Source of the DNA: Planctomycetota bacterium
GTDB taxonomy: Bacteria > Planctomycetota > UBA1135
Reading direction: 5' to 3'
Length of the DNA stretch: 64,000 bases
Assembly: GCA_004295085.1 (NCBI GenBank)
Contig: SHNF01000007.1
Coordinates: 32,364 to 96,363 of the forward strand
Positions within the stretch are counted from its first letter, which is position 1. Every line of letters starts with the position of its first letter. A program made the position numbers and the translations under genes. The notes under the pieces are model-generated. The model made no database searches. It was given only the letters and a program-made list of their open reading frames with translations, and was not told where the DNA came from. Shown here piece after piece: positions 28,859-40,132 of the stretch.

Positions 28859-31062
28859 CCCCGCCTCCGGTCCAGCCAGGCCGCCAGACCGGTCTCCAGC
28901 GCCAGGCAGCCGAGGACCAGCGCGAACAACAGGCTCGAGTAGTCGCGCGGGCTGGAGTCCTGCGGCTGCGCGTCCGCCACCGAGCTCGCGTCGCCGGCGC
29001 GCAGCAGCGTGGCCCCGGGCAGCAGCACGGACCATTTTTCGGGATCCAGCGCCGCCAGGTCGCTCTCCGCCGGCGGCAGCACCACGGCCACCTTCTCCAC
29101 GGCCACCTGCTCGCTGCCGTCACGGTCCAGGAAGTGCGCCAGCACGGTCCACACGCCGTCCAGCGGCGCCGCCTCGAGCACGGGCTGGCGCGCCCGGCCG
29201 CCCGCCAGCGCCACCGCCGGCGTGCTGAGGCGCTGCGTGGAGCCGGCCGGGTCGGTCACCGTGACGTCGGTGGGCAGACGCGCCAGCTCCACTTCCAGCG
29301 GCCGGCCGACCTCCAGGAGCAAGGAGTGGCCGGCGTGGGGCGCGAGGTGTGCCAGCAGGTCGAACAGGAGCGGCAGCACGCCTCCCGGCAGCTCCGCCAG
29401 CCGGTTCCAGCCGGGCAGCGGCGGCGCGGTCCACACGGCCCCGCTGCGGCCGCCGCCGCGCCACTGCAGGAGCACGGGATCGCCTTCCGCCGGCGTCGCG
29501 CTCTCTCCGGTGCTGCGCACGAACACGAGCGGCGTCTGCAGCTGCAGCGGCGCTTCGGCCGGAGCGCCGGCCGGCGCCAGCTCGCGCAGCAGGCGGTAGC
29601 GCGAGACCGGCACCTCGGTCAACAAGGGCTGCCAGCGCGGATCACGGAACAGGCTGAGCGGCGGGTACTGCGGGTCGCGGATGGCGATGCGGGCGCTCGG
29701 CTCGCTGGCGTCGATGACGCCGTCCAGCTCCACGCCTTCCACGCCCACGGCGGCGAGCAAGGCGGCGGCGTCGCCAGGCTCGGTCTGGGCGCAGGCGGCG
29801 AGCAGCAGCCCGCCTCCGGCCAGGTGGAAGTCCGCCAGCGCGGCCAGGGTTCCGGCCGGCAGCGGCCCGGGATCGGCCAGCAAGGCCACGTCCGTGAGGT
29901 CCAGCAGGGCCGCGTCCACCCGGCCCGGGGCCACGGCTTCCAGGCGCACCGGGGCGCCTTCACCCAGGTCCAGGAAGCGGCGCAAGGTGTCGAACACGTT
30001 GGCGGGCTCGCCGAAGGGCGCCGGCTCGCCGACGAGGAGCACGCGCGGCGCCGGGCGCACCGGCAGGATCGCGGAACGCGCGTCGTCCTCGCCCAGGGCG
30101 TCGCCGTCCAGCCGCACTTCCAGCGCGCGGCTGCCGGTCTCGGCCGGCGCGATCGCGGTGGACCATTCCTTCTGCTCGCCGGCGGCGAAGGACAGCTCGG
30201 TGTTGGCCGCGGGCACGCCGTCCAGGAACAGGCTCACCCGCACGCCGTCCCGCGGCTCGCCGCCGAAGTGGCGGAAGAACGCGTGCACCTCGCCGTAGGC
30301 CCCCGGTGACAGCTCTGCAGGCTCCACCTCCAGCCCGACCACCGCGGTGTTGACGCGCCGTTGCGCGCCGCAGTCCAGCAGGTCGAAGTCATAGCCGCCC
30401 TGGGCCAGGCTCTCCAGCGCCGCACCGTCTCCGCCGGCGAGATCGAAGCCGCTGGACTGGAAATCGCTCAGCAAGGTGATACGGATGTGCTCCGCGCCTT
30501 CGCGCGCCAGGGACTCGGCGCTCTTTTCGGCCACGTCGAAGGCTCCGGCCCAGTCGGCGCGGCCGCGCTCCGGCCGGTCGCGCTCGGCCAGCGCGGCCCG
30601 CACTTCCATCGGATCACCGTAGGCCAGGCGCCGGGCCGGAGCGCCGACCCACACCAGGGCGGCGCGGTCGCCGCGCGCCAGGTCCAGGTCCTCCAGGCGC
30701 TGCTCCCCGGCGTGCACTGCGCGCTCGTAGGCGCTGCTGCCGGCCTCGCGGTGCGACATGGACAGGGACACGTCCAGGAGCAGGACCTCTGCGCGCGCCG
30801 GGCGCCCTGCGAACAAGGTGCCGGGATCCACCGCCGGCCGGGCCAGCGCCAGGATCAGGGCCAGCACGGCCGCGGTGCGCAGCAGCAGCAGGATCAGGTC
30901 CTCCAGGAACAGGCGCCGGCGCGTGCGCCGCAGCGCCCGGCGCAGGAACTCCATGGCGCCGAAGTCCACGCGCACGAAGCGGCGCCGGTTGAGCAGGTGG
31001 ATCAGGATCGGCAGCGCCGCCAGCGGCAGGGCCCAGAGGAACTCCGGCCGCAGGAAGCTCAC
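28855..31062 (-). CDS. BatA-domain / VWA membrane protein
   Basis: A 735-residue protein. The first 90 residues match the BatA N-terminal domain (FLWALPLAALPILIHLLNRRR and LEDLILLLLRTAAVLALILALARP, two membrane helices). A VWA domain follows with a partly kept MIDAS motif (LLLDVSLSMS, ITLLSDFQSSGF). Beta-sandwich and GATase-like portions (VLLVGEPAPFG, ADFHLAGGGLLLAACAQ) make up the rest, with a final helix (SLLFALVLGCLALETGLAAW). It forms the membrane core next to MoxR and DUF58, as in Bat and CoxE-type systems. The substrate is unknown. Confidence 0.83.
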   Translation of the reverse strand: MSFLRPEFLWALPLAALPILIHLLNRRRFVRVDFGAMEFLRRALRRTRRRLFLEDLILLLLRTAAVLALILALARPAVDPGTLFAGRPARAEVLLLDVSLSMSHREAGSSAYERAVHAGEQRLEDLDLARGDRAALVWVGAPARRLAYGDPMEVRAALAERDRPERGRADWAGAFDVAEKSAESLAREGAEHIRITLLSDFQSSGFDLAGGDGAALESLAQGGYDFDLLDCGAQRRVNTAVVGLEVEPAELSPGAYGEVHAFFRHFGGEPRDGVRVSLFLDGVPAANTELSFAAGEQKEWSTAIAPAETGSRALEVRLDGDALGEDDARSAILPVRPAPRVLLVGEPAPFGEPANVFDTLRRFLDLGEGAPVRLEAVAPGRVDAALLDLTDVALLADPGPLPAGTLAALADFHLAGGGLLLAACAQTEPGDAAALLAAVGVEGVELDGVIDASEPSARIAIRDPQYPPLSLFRDPRWQPLLTEVPVSRYRLLRELAPAGAPAEAPLQLQTPLVFVRSTGESATPAEGDPVLLQWRGGGRSGAVWTAPPLPGWNRLAELPGGVLPLLFDLLAHLAPHAGHSLLLEVGRPLEVELARLPTDVTVTDPAGSTQRLSTPAVALAGGRARQPVLEAAPLDGVWTVLAHFLDRDGSEQVAVEKVAVVLPPAESDLAALDPEKWSVLLPGATLLRAGDASSVADAQPQDSSPRDYSSLLFALVLGCLALETGLAAWLDRRRG

Positions 31063-31938
31063 CGCCCGGCTCTCCGCAGGCGCGCCTGGCGCCGGTTCAG
31101 GAACTCCACGAGCGTCGTCTCCAGCGCCTCGTCGGTGCGCAGCAGCCGGTAGTCCGCCTGCAGGCCACGCAGTCCGCGGCGCAGCGCCTGGTCGTGCTGC
31201 TCGAACTCCTCCAGGTAGGCCTGGCGCACGGCCCGCGGCTCCAGCAGCAACCGGTCCAGGCCTTCCAGCGCGTCGAAGCGCGTGGTGCGGCCGTACGGGA
31301 ACTCGATCTCGGCCGGATCCAGGATCCGCAGCACCATCAGGTCATGGCCGGCGTGGCGCAGGCGCGCTCCGGCGCGCGCGGCGCGCTCCGGGTCCACCAG
31401 GCAGTCGCTGATCCACAGCACCAGGCCGCGCCGCTCCATGCGCGCGCCTGCGGCCTCCCAGGCCTCGGCCGCGTCGCCCGTGCCGGAAGCCTGCAGGTTC
31501 TCCAGGACCCCGACCAGGTGCTGCCAGTGGCGCTCGCCGCCGTGCGGCGCCAGCCATTGCGCCAGCGCGCTGCCGGCGCACACCGCCAGGCCGGCGTAGT
31601 CGTTCTGGATCACCAGCAGGCGCGTGACCGCGGCGGCGATCCACGTGGCGTAGGCCAGCTTGCTCCACTCCAGGCTGCCGAAGGCCATGGAGGCGGAGGC
31701 ATCCAGGACCACGTAGGCGGTCAGGTCGGTCTCCTCCTCGAACTCGCGCACCACGCTGCGGTCGCTGCGCGCCATCACGCGCCAGTCCAGGTGGCGCAGG
31801 TCGTCGCCCGGCACGTACTCGCGGTGCGCGGCGAAGGTGCTGCTGGCGCCCCGCAGCGGCGAGCGGTGCCGTCCCCCGGCCAGGCCCTCCACCGCCGTGC
31901 GCGCGCGCAACTCCAGGCGCGCGAGCCGCGCCAGCAGC

Positions 31939-31961
<23 letters not shown>
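31059..31961 (-). CDS. DUF58 domain protein
   Basis: The 300-residue soluble protein carries the DUF58 hallmark at residues 20-75: GLAGGRHRSPLRGASSTFAAHREY, PGDDLRHLDWRVMARSD, then VREFEEETDLTAYVVLDASASM, a VWA-like MIDAS strand. DUF58 proteins pair with MoxR ATPases and help assemble or activate partner complexes in the periplasm or membrane. It overlaps the MoxR gene by 23 nt and the BatA-type gene by 4 nt, so the three are coupled. Confidence 0.92.
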
Positions 31962-32985
<1,024 letters not shown>

Positions 32986-32992
32986 CCGGATT

Positions 32993-32998
32993 CTCTTA
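32993..32998 (-). promoter_or_regulatory. Candidate -10 element (TAAGAG) for the MoxR convoy
   Basis: On the minus strand TAAGAG ends 7 nt before ATG 32985. It deviates from TAnnnT at the last base. It is the only promoter-like element seen at the head of the nine-gene run. Confidence 0.35.
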
Positions 32999-33049
32999 GG
33001 CGTTACCACCATCTCCGGCAAGGGTCACCCGGAAGACGGTCGAGCGGGG

Positions 33050-34617
<1,568 letters not shown>

Positions 34618-34627
34618 CTACGGCGCG

Positions 34628-36397
34628 CTACGGCTGCGCCGGCTCGGCCGTCCTCTTGTCCCAGTCGAACCAGAACGCCAGTCGCTGGCCGTCGCGCAGG
34701 ATCACGACGCGCTTGCGCTCGCCATCCGCGCTCAGCGCCTGGCTCAGGTCGCCGCGCGAGCTCAGCGCCGTGCCGTCCACTTCCACCACCGTGTCGCCGG
34801 CCTTGAGCCCGGCCTTGGCCGCCAGCCCTTCCGCCGTCACGGACTCGATCTTGAGCGTGTCGCCGGCCAGGGACACCCCCAGGCGCCGGCGCGGGCCGGC
34901 GCTCTGCAGCATGTCGGCGCGCGGCACCATCTCCTCGGCGTTGGCCAGGCGCCAGGCGGTCAGCGCCACCGCCGTGGAGGTATAGCGCTGGTACTTCTCC
35001 TTCACGTGCTCCATGTAATCGTGCTGCGTGTGATGGATGAAGTTGTAGTCCTGCGTGCCGTTCTGGCTCCAGAAGAAGCCGGGCACGCCCACGCCCAGGT
35101 AGGCGTCGTGGTCGCTGCCGATCGGATACGGCAGGGCGTCCACCTTGCGGATACGGAAGCGCAGGTCCTCGTCCAGGTCCGCGGCGGTGGCGGCCACCAA
35201 GGGGGCGAAGGCGCGCTCGAACAAGGGCAGCATCAGCGGCGTGGCCGTGATCCCGGAGCAGGCGTTGGTGCCGCCGTCGTGCACGATCACGGCGCTGATG
35301 CGCTCGTTCTCCTCCGGGTGCTGCTCGATGTACGCCGAGGAGCCCAGCAGTCCCTGCTCTTCCCCGCTCCATAGCATGAAGCGGATGGTGCGCCGGGGCT
35401 GGGCGCCCACGGCCGCCAGGATCCGGGCCGCCTCCAGCGTGGTGCAGGTGCCGGTGCCGTTGTCCTGGGCGCCGCGCGCGCCGTCCCACGAGTCGATGTG
35501 CCCGCCGAAGATCACCAGCTCCTCCGGCTTCTCGCGGCCCGGGATCTCGGCGATGACGTTGTACAGGGGGATCGGACCGGGCACGAAGCGCTGGTCGATG
35601 TCGAACTCGGCCACCAGCTCCTTGCCCGCCGCCAGCAGCTCCTGCAGGTGCTTGTGCTGGTCGCCGCGCAAGCGGATCGAGACGCGCGTGGGCAGATGGT
35701 CCGGGTCCAACCGGTAGCGGCCGCCGGTGTGGATCAGGTCGCGCGTGCCTTCGACCACGCCAGCGATGCCTTCGGCGCTCAGCGCGGCGCCCAGGCGGCT
35801 GGGGAAGTCGTCATCACTCGAGTCCCACTTGGGCCGCGGGCTGCCGATCAACACCCAGGCACCGGCAAAGCTGCCCCGGGCCGCCTCCAGTGCGGCGTCG
35901 TCGGCGGGCGCCAGCCGCACCGGGCCGCGCACCGGGCCGTTGGTGCCGGGGGTCCAGGCATGGGTGCCGAACACAAGCTCCAGCTTCTCGGGCTGCACCA
36001 GCCGGCCGCGGCTGTGGCGGCGGTCGAAGCCCACCGGGAACTCGCCCCAGCGCTCCAGGCGCGCGTTCTCCAAGCCGAACTGGCGGAAGCGCTCCGCGGC
36101 CCACTCGCAGGCCTCGGTCAGGTTGCTGGACGAGGTCAGGCGCGGCCCGATGCCGTCCACCAACTCCTCCATGTGCAGCATCACCTGGTTGTTCTCCATG
36201 CCTTCGTTCAGGATCGCGGCCACCAGCGGATCGTCCGGGGCGGCGGCCACCGCCGCTGCGACGTCGAACACCGGCGCGTCCGGGTCCGAGCTGGTCGCGG
36301 TGACTTCCGGCCCCGGCGGGGGCGCGGCCGCGGCTTGCAGCGGGCCGCTTTGCTGCGGGAAGGCGAAAAGGGCAAGGAGGAGACTGTGAAGCAGCAT
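34628..36397 (-). CDS. Secreted M28-family metallopeptidase with PA and PDZ domains
   Basis: A 589-residue zinc exopeptidase. After a signal peptide (MLLHSLLLALFAFPQQ) comes a helical cap, a PA insert (residues 140-235) and the M28 core with ligands in GGHIDSWD, QDNGTGT, GEEQGLLGS, and IGSDHDAY plus HHTQHD. A C-terminal PDZ domain (SLAGDTLKIESVTAEGLAAKAGLKAGDTVVEVDG) probably docks substrates. Family members remove N-terminal amino acids from peptides in the periplasm or medium. It is separated from eno by 43 bp. Confidence 0.93.
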   Translation of the reverse strand: MLLHSLLLALFAFPQQSGPLQAAAAPPPGPEVTATSSDPDAPVFDVAAAVAAAPDDPLVAAILNEGMENNQVMLHMEELVDGIGPRLTSSSNLTEACEWAAERFRQFGLENARLERWGEFPVGFDRRHSRGRLVQPEKLELVFGTHAWTPGTNGPVRGPVRLAPADDAALEAARGSFAGAWVLIGSPRPKWDSSDDDFPSRLGAALSAEGIAGVVEGTRDLIHTGGRYRLDPDHLPTRVSIRLRGDQHKHLQELLAAGKELVAEFDIDQRFVPGPIPLYNVIAEIPGREKPEELVIFGGHIDSWDGARGAQDNGTGTCTTLEAARILAAVGAQPRRTIRFMLWSGEEQGLLGSSAYIEQHPEENERISAVIVHDGGTNACSGITATPLMLPLFERAFAPLVAATAADLDEDLRFRIRKVDALPYPIGSDHDAYLGVGVPGFFWSQNGTQDYNFIHHTQHDYMEHVKEKYQRYTSTAVALTAWRLANAEEMVPRADMLQSAGPRRRLGVSLAGDTLKIESVTAEGLAAKAGLKAGDTVVEVDGTALSSRGDLSQALSADGERKRVVILRDGQRLAFWFDWDKRTAEPAQP

Positions 36398-36460
36398 GTG
36401 GAGGGTGCCTACGGAGGAATTGACAGGATATCGGAAGAGAAGACCTGCGCCGCGCCGACT

Positions 36461-36958
36461 CTACCCCGGCTTCGGGTGCCCCGGCGCCCAGGGCATGGCC
36501 TCCGGGTCCACGCCGGCCACCGGCCGGTAGCTCTCCGGGATCTTCACCAGCAGGCCCTTCTTCTCGTTGAAGGCGGCTGACAGGAACGTGATCACGGCGC
36601 AGGTCTTGCCGCCCTCCCGCCTGGAGAAGCGCACGATCACCTTCATGGAGCCCGCCTTCAGCTCCTCCAGCCACGACTCGACGTGCAGCCACTCGCCCGG
36701 CAGGGCCGGTTCCATGAACTCCAGGTCCACCTTGCGGATGATGAAGATGACGCCGTCCTGCTCCTTCAACTGCATCACGTCCAGGCCGATGAGCTGGCGC
36801 ACCTCGGTCATGCGGTGGTTGATGGCGGCCTCCAGGTACGCCGCTGTGTTCATGTGCCCGTACGGATCGCAATGCGTGAACCCGACCTGCATCTCGGAGC
36901 GGGCGAGACGGCCCACCAGGGCCCGGTAGGGGACGGCGCGCACGAGCGAACGTTCCAC
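36461..36958 (-). CDS. Hotdog-fold acyl-CoA thioesterase
   Basis: The 165-residue protein has the 4HBT motif FTHCDPYGHMNTAAYLEA at residues 26-43, in which the Asp of the DPYGHMN segment is the usual catalytic carboxylate, then RKVDLEFMEPALPGEWL and IVRFSRREGGKTCAVITFLSAAF. It likely hydrolyses acyl-CoA esters; the natural chain is unknown. GTG 36958 is chosen because the frame opens just upstream and a TAAGAT box is placed 10 nt away. Confidence 0.82.
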   Translation of the reverse strand: MERSLVRAVPYRALVGRLARSEMQVGFTHCDPYGHMNTAAYLEAAINHRMTEVRQLIGLDVMQLKEQDGVIFIIRKVDLEFMEPALPGEWLHVESWLEELKAGSMKVIVRFSRREGGKTCAVITFLSAAFNEKKGLLVKIPESYRPVAGVDPEAMPWAPGHPKPG

Positions 36959-36968
36959 GCGGGGGCAG

Positions 36969-36974
36969 ATCTTA
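36969..36974 (-). promoter_or_regulatory. Candidate -10 element (TAAGAT) for the thioesterase gene
   Basis: On the minus strand TAAGAT ends 10 nt before GTG 36958. Confidence 0.42.
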
Positions 36975-37095
36975 GGTCCGCCGCGGCCATCATGGTCCTG
37001 TGGCCAAGGCCGGTTGCTCGCATGTACAACATCGTCGACGGCAGGAAGGGCGACGCCGTCGCCGACCCGGGCAGCGTCTCGGCAACCACCCCCAC

Positions 37096-38292
37096 GTGAG
37101 TCCCGTGCTCAAACTGCTCCGCCACAACCCTTTGCTCCTCCTGCTGGTGTTCGTGCCGGCCGTCCTCGTGGTGCAGAAGCTCTCGCCCGATGCAAGTGTG
37201 CTGCTGTTCGTGCTGTCCGTTCTGGCCATCGTGCCGCTGGCAGCGCTGCTCAGCCACGCCACGGAGTCCGTGGCCGCCAGGACCGGGGACTCGGTGGGCG
37301 GGCTGCTGAACGCCACGCTGGGGAACCTGACCGAGCTGGTCATCGCGCTCTCGGCGCTTCGGGCCGGCCAACACATGCTCGTGAAGGCGTCCATCGCGGG
37401 CGCGATCATCACCAACACGCTCTTCATGCTCGGGGCCGCATTCCTCCTGGGAGGCCTCAAGCACCGGGTGCAGGAGTTCAACCGCGTGGGCGCCCGCCTC
37501 CAGGCGGCGTTGCTCTTCCTGGCGACGATCGCGTTGCTGGTTCCCGCGAGTGTACCGGACACGGGCACCCCCGGGAGCGAGGAGTATGTCCAGCAGCTGA
37601 GCTTCGGGCTGTCGATCCTGCTCATCATCGCCTACGGCCTGGCCATGCTGTTCTCGCTCAAGACGCACCGGGACTCCTTCGCCAGCGCCGAGGCCGACCA
37701 CGAGGGGGACAAGCCCTGGCCGCTCGGCCTGGCCGTGGGCACCCTCGCCTTCGTGACCGTGTTCGTGGCCCTGGTGAGCGAAGTGTTCGTGGAGTCCGTG
37801 CAGAAGGCGGCGGAGGTCCTGGGCATGACGCCCGCCTTCGTGGGCTTCATCGTCGTGTCGCTGGTCGGTGGCGCGGGGGAGATGGCTTCCGCGTTCGCCG
37901 CCGCCCGCAGGAACCGGCTCGACCTGAGCGTGGCCATTGCGCTGGGGAGCGCGACCCAGATCGCGCTCTTCGTCGCGCCGGTGCTCGTCCTTGCGAGTTA
38001 CTTCATCGGTCCGAGACCGATGGACCTGCAGCTCTGGCCGGGCGCAGCCACGATGATCCTCTTCGCCACCTTGACCGCAAGCTTTGTCACGAACGGCGGC
38101 CGGAGCGCCTGGTTCGTCGGCGTCCTGCTGCTGATGGTGTACCTCGTCTTCGCGCTGTCGCTCTTCCTCCTGCCGCCCCGTGAGAGCGCCGCCGAGGGAG
38201 TGCCGGATCTGCAGCACGGACGACTGAACGCGCGCCCGCAGCAGGACGTCCCCGCCCTCGTGTTCGTGCCGCAACAGCCACAGGCGTCCTGA
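37096..38292 (+). CDS. Calcium/proton antiporter, CAX family
   Basis: The 398-residue protein has about ten membrane helices and two repeats of the cation-exchange signature: SVGGLLNATLGNLTELVIAL with GNLTE in the first half, and FIVVSLVGGAGEMASAFAAA followed by ALGSATQIALFVAPVLVLASY in the second. These acidic residues line the Ca2+/H+ site. The second repeat reads GGAGE instead of the more common GNAAE. GTG 37096 gives a natural cytosolic N-terminus (SPVLKLLRHNPLLLLLVF); open frame further upstream is not protein-like. Confidence 0.9.
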   Translation: MSPVLKLLRHNPLLLLLVFVPAVLVVQKLSPDASVLLFVLSVLAIVPLAALLSHATESVAARTGDSVGGLLNATLGNLTELVIALSALRAGQHMLVKASIAGAIITNTLFMLGAAFLLGGLKHRVQEFNRVGARLQAALLFLATIALLVPASVPDTGTPGSEEYVQQLSFGLSILLIIAYGLAMLFSLKTHRDSFASAEADHEGDKPWPLGLAVGTLAFVTVFVALVSEVFVESVQKAAEVLGMTPAFVGFIVVSLVGGAGEMASAFAAARRNRLDLSVAIALGSATQIALFVAPVLVLASYFIGPRPMDLQLWPGAATMILFATLTASFVTNGGRSAWFVGVLLLMVYLVFALSLFLLPPRESAAEGVPDLQHGRLNARPQQDVPALVFVPQQPQAS

Positions 38293-38306
38293 CCGGGGTC
38301 CGGTCG

Positions 38307-38410
38307 ATGGACGCCACCTGGATGCTCCTCCTGGAGATCGCGCTCGTGGTCTGCATGGCGGGCAACCTGCTCGACCTGGGTCTCAAGCTCAATTCCCGGG
38401 ACGCCCGCCG
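38307..38410 (+). pseudogene. Possible remnant: N-terminus of a BASS-type (bile acid:sodium symporter) transporter
   Basis: A short frame encodes MDATWMLLLEIALVVCMAGN followed by LLDLGLKLNSRDARR. A hydrophobic helix ending in AGNLLDLGLKL resembles the first helix of BASS-family transporters. The frame then runs into the ABC-F coding sequence at 38441 and carries no further transporter sequence. It may instead be a small membrane peptide or chance. The resemblance is from memory and short. Confidence 0.25.
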
Positions 38411-38415
38411 GGAGG

Positions 38416-38421
38416 TACAAT
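38416..38421 (+). promoter_or_regulatory. Candidate -10 element (TACAAT) for the ABC-F gene
   Basis: TACAAT ends 19 nt before ATG 38441, so a short leader of about 12 nt is implied, in contrast to the closer boxes at other genes. Confidence 0.4.
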
Positions 38422-38440
38422 TCCCGGCTCGATTCACGCC

Positions 38441-40084
38441 ATGGTCGTCACGATCACGGACCTCGACTTCCGCTACGGCTCGCAGATCCTGTTCGAGGAG
38501 GCGGACCTGAAGGTGGAAGACGGCTGGAAGGTCGGCCTCATCGGGCCGAACGGCAGCGGCAAGTCCAGCCTGTTCCGCCTGATCACCGGGCGCGAGCACG
38601 CCGAGTTCGGCGCGATCAACCTGCCGAACTCCGCCACCACAGGCTACTTCGACCAGGACGTGGGCGAGATGGCCGGCTGCAGCGCCATCGAGATGGCCAT
38701 CCGCCGCGCCGGCCGGGTGCACGAGCTGCGCGGGCGCATCGGCCAGCTCGAGCACGACCTGGCCGACCCGGACCAGCTGGATCGGATGGACGCGCTGCTG
38801 GCCGAGCTGGGCGAGCTGCAGAGCGAGTTCCAGCACCTGGGCGGCTACGACGTCGAGGCGCGGGCCAAGGAGGTCCTGGCGGGGCTCGGCTTCAGCGCCG
38901 CGCGCATGCAGCAGGACGTGGGCCAGCTCAGCGGCGGCTGGAAGATGCGCGTGGCCCTGGCCGGCATCCTCCTGATGCAGCCGGAGCTCCTCCTGCTGGA
39001 CGAGCCCACCAACCACCTGGACCTCGAGTCCATCCTGTGGCTGGAGGAGTTCATCCGCGGCTACCACGGCACGGTGATCATGACCTGCCACGACCACGAG
39101 TTCATGAACCGGGTCGTGGACCGGATCGTCGAGATCGACGAGGGGAAGCTGCGGGTGTTCCCGGGCGACTACGACTTCTATCTGGCGCAGCGGGAGATGG
39201 AGGACACGCAGCGCCATGCTTCGTACGAGCGCCAGCAGGCCTGGATCGAGAAGGAGCTGAAGTCCATCAACCGTTTCCGCGCCAAGGCCGCGCACGCCTC
39301 GCGCGCGCAGAGCCGGCTCAAGAAGCTGGACAAGCTGGAGAAGCTGGAGCCGCCGCGCAGCCGGCGCGAGAAGGTGGTGTTCCGGATCCCGGCCCCGCCG
39401 CGCAGCGGCAACGACGTGTACGTGGCCGAGGGCCTCGGCAAGTCCTTCGGCGAACACGTGGTGTACGTGGACCTGGACCTGCACGTGCGCATCGGCGAGC
39501 GCTGGGCGGTCATGGGGGTGAACGGCGCGGGCAAGACCACGCTGCTCAAGATCATCATCGGCGACCTGCAGCCCGACGGCGGCAAGAGCAAGCAGGGCGC
39601 CTCGCTGCGCGTCGGCTACTTCGCGCAGCACACGACCGAGCTGCTGGACCTCAACCAGACCGTGATCGGCGCCATGACGGCCGAGTTCCCGGGCGAGTCG
39701 GTCGGCGCGCTGCGCCGCTGCCTCGCCGGCTTCGGCTTCGACGAGCGCGACCTGGAGAAGTCGGTCGCCTGGCTGAGCGGCGGCGAGAAGGCGCGGCTGG
39801 TGCTCGCGCGCATGCTGTACGACCCGCCCAACTTCCTGGTCCTGGACGAGCCCACCAACCACCTGGACGTCGAAGCCAAGCAGGCCCTGGTCGACTCGCT
39901 GCGCAACTACGAAGGCACCATGATCTTCGTCAGCCACGACCGCCACTTCCTCGAGGCCCTGGCCACCCACACCCTCGAGATCGACGGCGGCTCGGCCACG
40001 GTCTACTACGGCGGCTACAAGGAGTACGTGCGCCTCACCGGCCACGAAGCCCCCGGCGCCCCGGCGCGGGCGGCGGTTGCCTGA
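38441..40084 (+). CDS. ABC-F family ATPase (ribosome-associated, EttA/Uup-like)
   Basis: The 547-residue protein has two tandem nucleotide-binding domains and no membrane helices. The first has GPNGSGKSS, LSGGWKMRVALAG and LLLLDEPTNHLDLESILWLE; the second has GVNGAGKTT, LSGGEKARLVLARML and FLVLDEPTNHLDVEAKQAL. The linker between them is long and basic (EKELKSINRFRAKAAHASRAQSRLKKLDK), as in ABC-F proteins that enter the ribosomal E site. It may ease stalled translation; an antibiotic resistance role cannot be told from sequence. Confidence 0.93.
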   Translation: MVVTITDLDFRYGSQILFEEADLKVEDGWKVGLIGPNGSGKSSLFRLITGREHAEFGAINLPNSATTGYFDQDVGEMAGCSAIEMAIRRAGRVHELRGRIGQLEHDLADPDQLDRMDALLAELGELQSEFQHLGGYDVEARAKEVLAGLGFSAARMQQDVGQLSGGWKMRVALAGILLMQPELLLLDEPTNHLDLESILWLEEFIRGYHGTVIMTCHDHEFMNRVVDRIVEIDEGKLRVFPGDYDFYLAQREMEDTQRHASYERQQAWIEKELKSINRFRAKAAHASRAQSRLKKLDKLEKLEPPRSRREKVVFRIPAPPRSGNDVYVAEGLGKSFGEHVVYVDLDLHVRIGERWAVMGVNGAGKTTLLKIIIGDLQPDGGKSKQGASLRVGYFAQHTTELLDLNQTVIGAMTAEFPGESVGALRRCLAGFGFDERDLEKSVAWLSGGEKARLVLARMLYDPPNFLVLDEPTNHLDVEAKQALVDSLRNYEGTMIFVSHDRHFLEALATHTLEIDGGSATVYYGGYKEYVRLTGHEAPGAPARAAVA

Positions 40085-40105
40085 GCGCCGGGCCCTGGGC
40101 GATCC

Positions 40106-40121
40106 CCCCGGTGGTCCGGGG
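40106..40121. terminator. Hairpin between convergent genes
   Basis: CCCCGG (40106-40111) pairs with CCGGGG (40116-40121) around TGGT. It lies in the 48-bp gap between two converging genes. No T-tract is present, so it could act only as a weak or Rho-assisted terminator in both directions. Confidence 0.35.
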
Positions 40122-40132
40122 CGGCAGCGGGC

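Noticed and set aside
36959..37095. Longer CAX antiporter starting near 37000
   Set aside because: The extra 32 residues are Arg/Gln-rich and not transporter-like; GTG 37096 gives a normal N-terminus.
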